Part shown: piece after piece, positions 62,173-64,000 of the stretch
Layout of the letters: every line of letters begins with the position of its first letter
How positions within the stretch are numbered: position 1 is the stretch's first letter
Assembly: GCA_900472675.1 (NCBI GenBank)
Contig: UCJA01000031.1
Coordinates: 1-64,000 of the forward strand
Direction: 5' to 3'
Length of the DNA stretch: 64,000 nucleotides
DNA from: Hyphomicrobiales bacterium
GTDB taxonomy: Bacteria > Pseudomonadota > Alphaproteobacteria > Rhizobiales > Rhizobiaceae
The notes under the pieces: model-generated
Database searches by the model: none
What the model saw: only the letters and a program-made list of their open reading frames with translations
Told to the model about the DNA's origin: nothing
Program-made: the position numbers and the translations under genes

Positions 62173-62805
62173 TCAAAGGCTATCGGCAATCTTGACGAGA
62201 TGAGCGACGGATGTCGCCTTCATCTTCTGCATCATATGGCCTCTGTGAAGCTTCACTGTCGGCTCGGCAAGTTGCAGTTCGGCTGCGATCTGCTTGTTCA
62301 GTTTGCCGGCGATCACCAGAGTCATGACCTGTCGCTCACGCGGCGTCAGTGTCAGGTATCTCGACGTGGTGGCAGCTCTCGCTGTGCTTTCCTCCCGACG
62401 AGCGGCGTCTTCCGCGATCGCGCGATTGACCGCTTCCAGTAGGTCCTGCTCACGAACCGGCTTGCTGAGAACATCGATGGCACCCGCCTTCATCGCTCGG
62501 ACCGCCATAGGCACGTCCACATGGGCGCTGATCAGGACGATGGACCGGGGAATATTGCTCTTTGCCAGTGCCTCCTGAAACTCAAGCCCGCTCTGGCCGG
62601 GAAGGCGAATGTCGAGGACGATACAGCCCGCCTTTTCGGGATCGTCAGCAGCGATGAATTCTTTCACTGAGCCGTGGGTTTCAGCGCTGAGGCCCACAGA
62701 CTCAAACAGTCCCTTGAGAGCGTCGCGGACGCTTTGATCGTCATCTATGACGATGACCGTGGGTCGCTTGTTCTTTCTGTCATCAATCAACGGTCGTGTC
62801 CTCAT
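62173..62805 (-). CDS. FixJ/NarL-type response regulator
   Basis: 210 aa from ATG 62805, overlapping the end of the kinase gene by 23 bases. Receiver domain: VIDDDQSVRDALKGLFES, phospho-acceptor Asp in VLDIRLPGQSG, Lys in DVLSKPVRE. LuxR-type DNA-binding domain: LTPRERQVMTLVIAGKLNKQIAAELQLAEPTVKLHRGHMMQKM. This is the FixJ/NodW/TodT group. It pairs with the PAS kinase encoded upstream; targets are unknown. Confidence 0.93.
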   Translation of the reverse strand: MRTRPLIDDRKNKRPTVIVIDDDQSVRDALKGLFESVGLSAETHGSVKEFIAADDPEKAGCIVLDIRLPGQSGLEFQEALAKSNIPRSIVLISAHVDVPMAVRAMKAGAIDVLSKPVREQDLLEAVNRAIAEDAARREESTARAATTSRYLTLTPRERQVMTLVIAGKLNKQIAAELQLAEPTVKLHRGHMMQKMKATSVAHLVKIADSL

Positions 62806-64000
62806 ACCTGGAAAGCGTGAAGGTGAACGAGGCTCCTCCATGAAAGTTGGCCGTAGCCCAGATGCGGCCACCGTGGGCCTCCACGATTGAGCGGCAGATG
62901 GAAAGCCCCATGCCTATTCCGTCCGACTTCGTGGTGTAGAACGCCTCAAATACTCGATCGAGCTGCTCAACCGGTATTCCCACCCCGGTATCCGAAACGC
63001 TCACCTCGACCTCGCCTTCGCGCAGCGTGCAGCCAATGCGGATCAATGCTTCTGCAGCATCAGGCGTCGCCTCGGCGCTGTTCATGATCAGGTTAAGAAG
63101 AACCTGTTGTAGCTGGGTCCGATCTCCGAAGACTTCGATAGGTTCTGGCGGGAGATCCGCGACCACCTGCAGGCCCCGCGACTGCAGCTCTTCCCGCAGA
63201 AGGAAAAGCACATCACGCAGGGTCCTTTTGAAGTCGGTTCTCTCCATCCGCACGGGAGACCTCTGGGCCATGGCACGTATGCTGGCAACGATCTCGCCGG
63301 CACGATGCCCGTCATGCACGACACGCTCGGCGGCCAGTCGAGCCTGCTTGAGATCCACGAGCCCGTCCTGAAGCCATCGCAGGCAGGTCCCGGCATTGGT
63401 AACGATCGCAAAGAGCGGCTGGTTGATCTCGTGCGCTATCGATACGGCCAGTTCGCCGATGGTGGTCATCCGAGTAACCTGTGCAAGGTTGCTTTGGCTT
63501 TGGCGCAGGGACTCTTCCGCCCGCTTGCGATCCTCAATGTCGACAACGACGCCATACCACCGCACGACGTTTCCATCCGCGTCAAGCAGTGGGTTCTGTT
63601 GTAGGTTGAACCACCTGTACTCGCCATCGGCGCGTCTGATGCGGGCGTCCACCGGACGCCCTTGCTTTGTTGCGATGATGTCCTCCCAGGCAATGCGCAT
63701 GCGGTCGACATCGTCGGGATGGAACATACGGTAGAAGCCGTACCCGACGATCTCCTCGAAAGGCAGACCGACGAAATCGATCAGGTTCTGGTTCCAGTAC
63801 TCAAGCTGCCCGTCCGGCGTGCAGGACCAAGCCATGGCGGGGATCGTGTTGATGATGAGGTTGAGTTTGCGTTCGCTTTCCCTCAGCGCGGCCTCGCTCT
63901 CTCGAAGAGCACTCTCCGCGTACTGCAGGTTCTCGATGTCGATGTTGACACCAAACCAGCGTACAACGCCATTCGCATCCGTAAGCTTGCGCCCGGAAAA
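62783..64000 (-). CDS. PAS-domain sensor histidine kinase (partial, runs off the right edge)
   Basis: At least 405 residues; the reading frame is open to the window edge, so the N-terminus is missing. The end of one PAS domain (DANGVVRWFGVNIDIENL) is followed by a coiled segment and a full PAS/PAC domain (about 63850-63500). Next come the H-box IGELAVSIAHEINQPLFAIVTNAG and an ATPase domain (NLIMNSAEATPD, SVSDTGVGIP, GIGMGLSICRSIVEAHGG). The kinase overlaps and presumably phosphorylates the FixJ-type regulator. Ligand unknown. Confidence 0.93.
   Translation of the reverse strand, partial: FSGRKLTDANGVVRWFGVNIDIENLQYAESALRESEAALRESERKLNLIINTIPAMAWSCTPDGQLEYWNQNLIDFVGLPFEEIVGYGFYRMFHPDDVDRMRIAWEDIIATKQGRPVDARIRRADGEYRWFNLQQNPLLDADGNVVRWYGVVVDIEDRKRAEESLRQSQSNLAQVTRMTTIGELAVSIAHEINQPLFAIVTNAGTCLRWLQDGLVDLKQARLAAERVVHDGHRAGEIVASIRAMAQRSPVRMERTDFKRTLRDVLFLLREELQSRGLQVVADLPPEPIEVFGDRTQLQQVLLNLIMNSAEATPDAAEALIRIGCTLREGEVEVSVSDTGVGIPVEQLDRVFEAFYTTKSDGIGMGLSICRSIVEAHGGRIWATANFHGGASFTFTLSRYEDTTVD

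Noticed and set aside
1..64000. CRISPR array, tRNA, rRNA, prophage or complete insertion sequence
   Set aside because: No spaced short repeats, no cloverleaf or ribosomal signature was noticed and no phage structural genes occur; only one transposase fragment was found.

Overview
The window is about 62% GC chromosomal or replicon DNA from an alphaproteobacterium, most likely Rhizobiaceae (Rhizobium/Agrobacterium/Ensifer/Shinella type). This rests on the gene families seen: PepSY/PCu(A)C copper genes, paired CMD-domain proteins of the type known from Agrobacterium vitis, an opine-dehydrogenase-type enzyme, a NodT-type outer-membrane lipoprotein, and FixJ-type two-component genes. I see no rRNA, tRNA, CRISPR array or prophage. 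One short transposase remnant is the only mobile DNA.

Layout. 0.3-3.1 kb: a copper-handling trio (DUF2946, PepSY membrane protein, PCu(A)C chaperone). 3.3-11.3 kb: four tightly linked glycan genes. Two are plain glycosyltransferases, one is a glycosyltransferase + Gfo/Idh/MocA dehydrogenase + MDR dehydrogenase fusion, and one is a glycosyltransferase + glycoside hydrolase fusion. This is the least conventional part of the window. 11.4-22.6 kb: two minus-strand catabolic units (CoA-transferase + MaoC; enolase-superfamily dehydratase + peptide/opine-type ABC importer + AcuI-like reductase). A divergent LacI regulator sits beside them, and the same 16-bp palindrome occurs upstream of both units. 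24-35 kb: a long minus-strand series with polyamine-type ABC importer, flavin monooxygenase, two CMD proteins, XRE-cupin regulator, opine-dehydrogenase-like enzyme, then kbl-tdh for threonine/glycine metabolism.

35.4-40.9 kb: a CsoR/InrS-type metal sensor with its G-tract operator and an MFS exporter, a ureidoglycine aminohydrolase, and a small group of secreted or membrane proteins. 41-49.9 kb: an OmpR-type two-component system divergent from a tripartite RND pump operon that ends in a patatin-like lipoprotein. 50-56 kb: a Tat-exported amidohydrolase and an ABC-2 export locus (HlyD, fused double permease, HlyD) without any ATPase gene. 56-59.4 kb: the aspartate-alanine proton-motive pair aspT-asdA, in which asdA carries a one-base frameshift. 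60-64 kb: a large secreted protein, a small secreted protein, an IS3 transposase remnant, and a FixJ-type regulator with a PAS sensor kinase running off the right edge.

All functional statements come from reading translated sequence and motifs; no database search was possible. Best candidates for something undescribed: the fused glycan genes at 5.8-11.3 kb, the LacI regulon with three related sites, and the opine-dehydrogenase/monooxygenase/CMD catabolic cluster.
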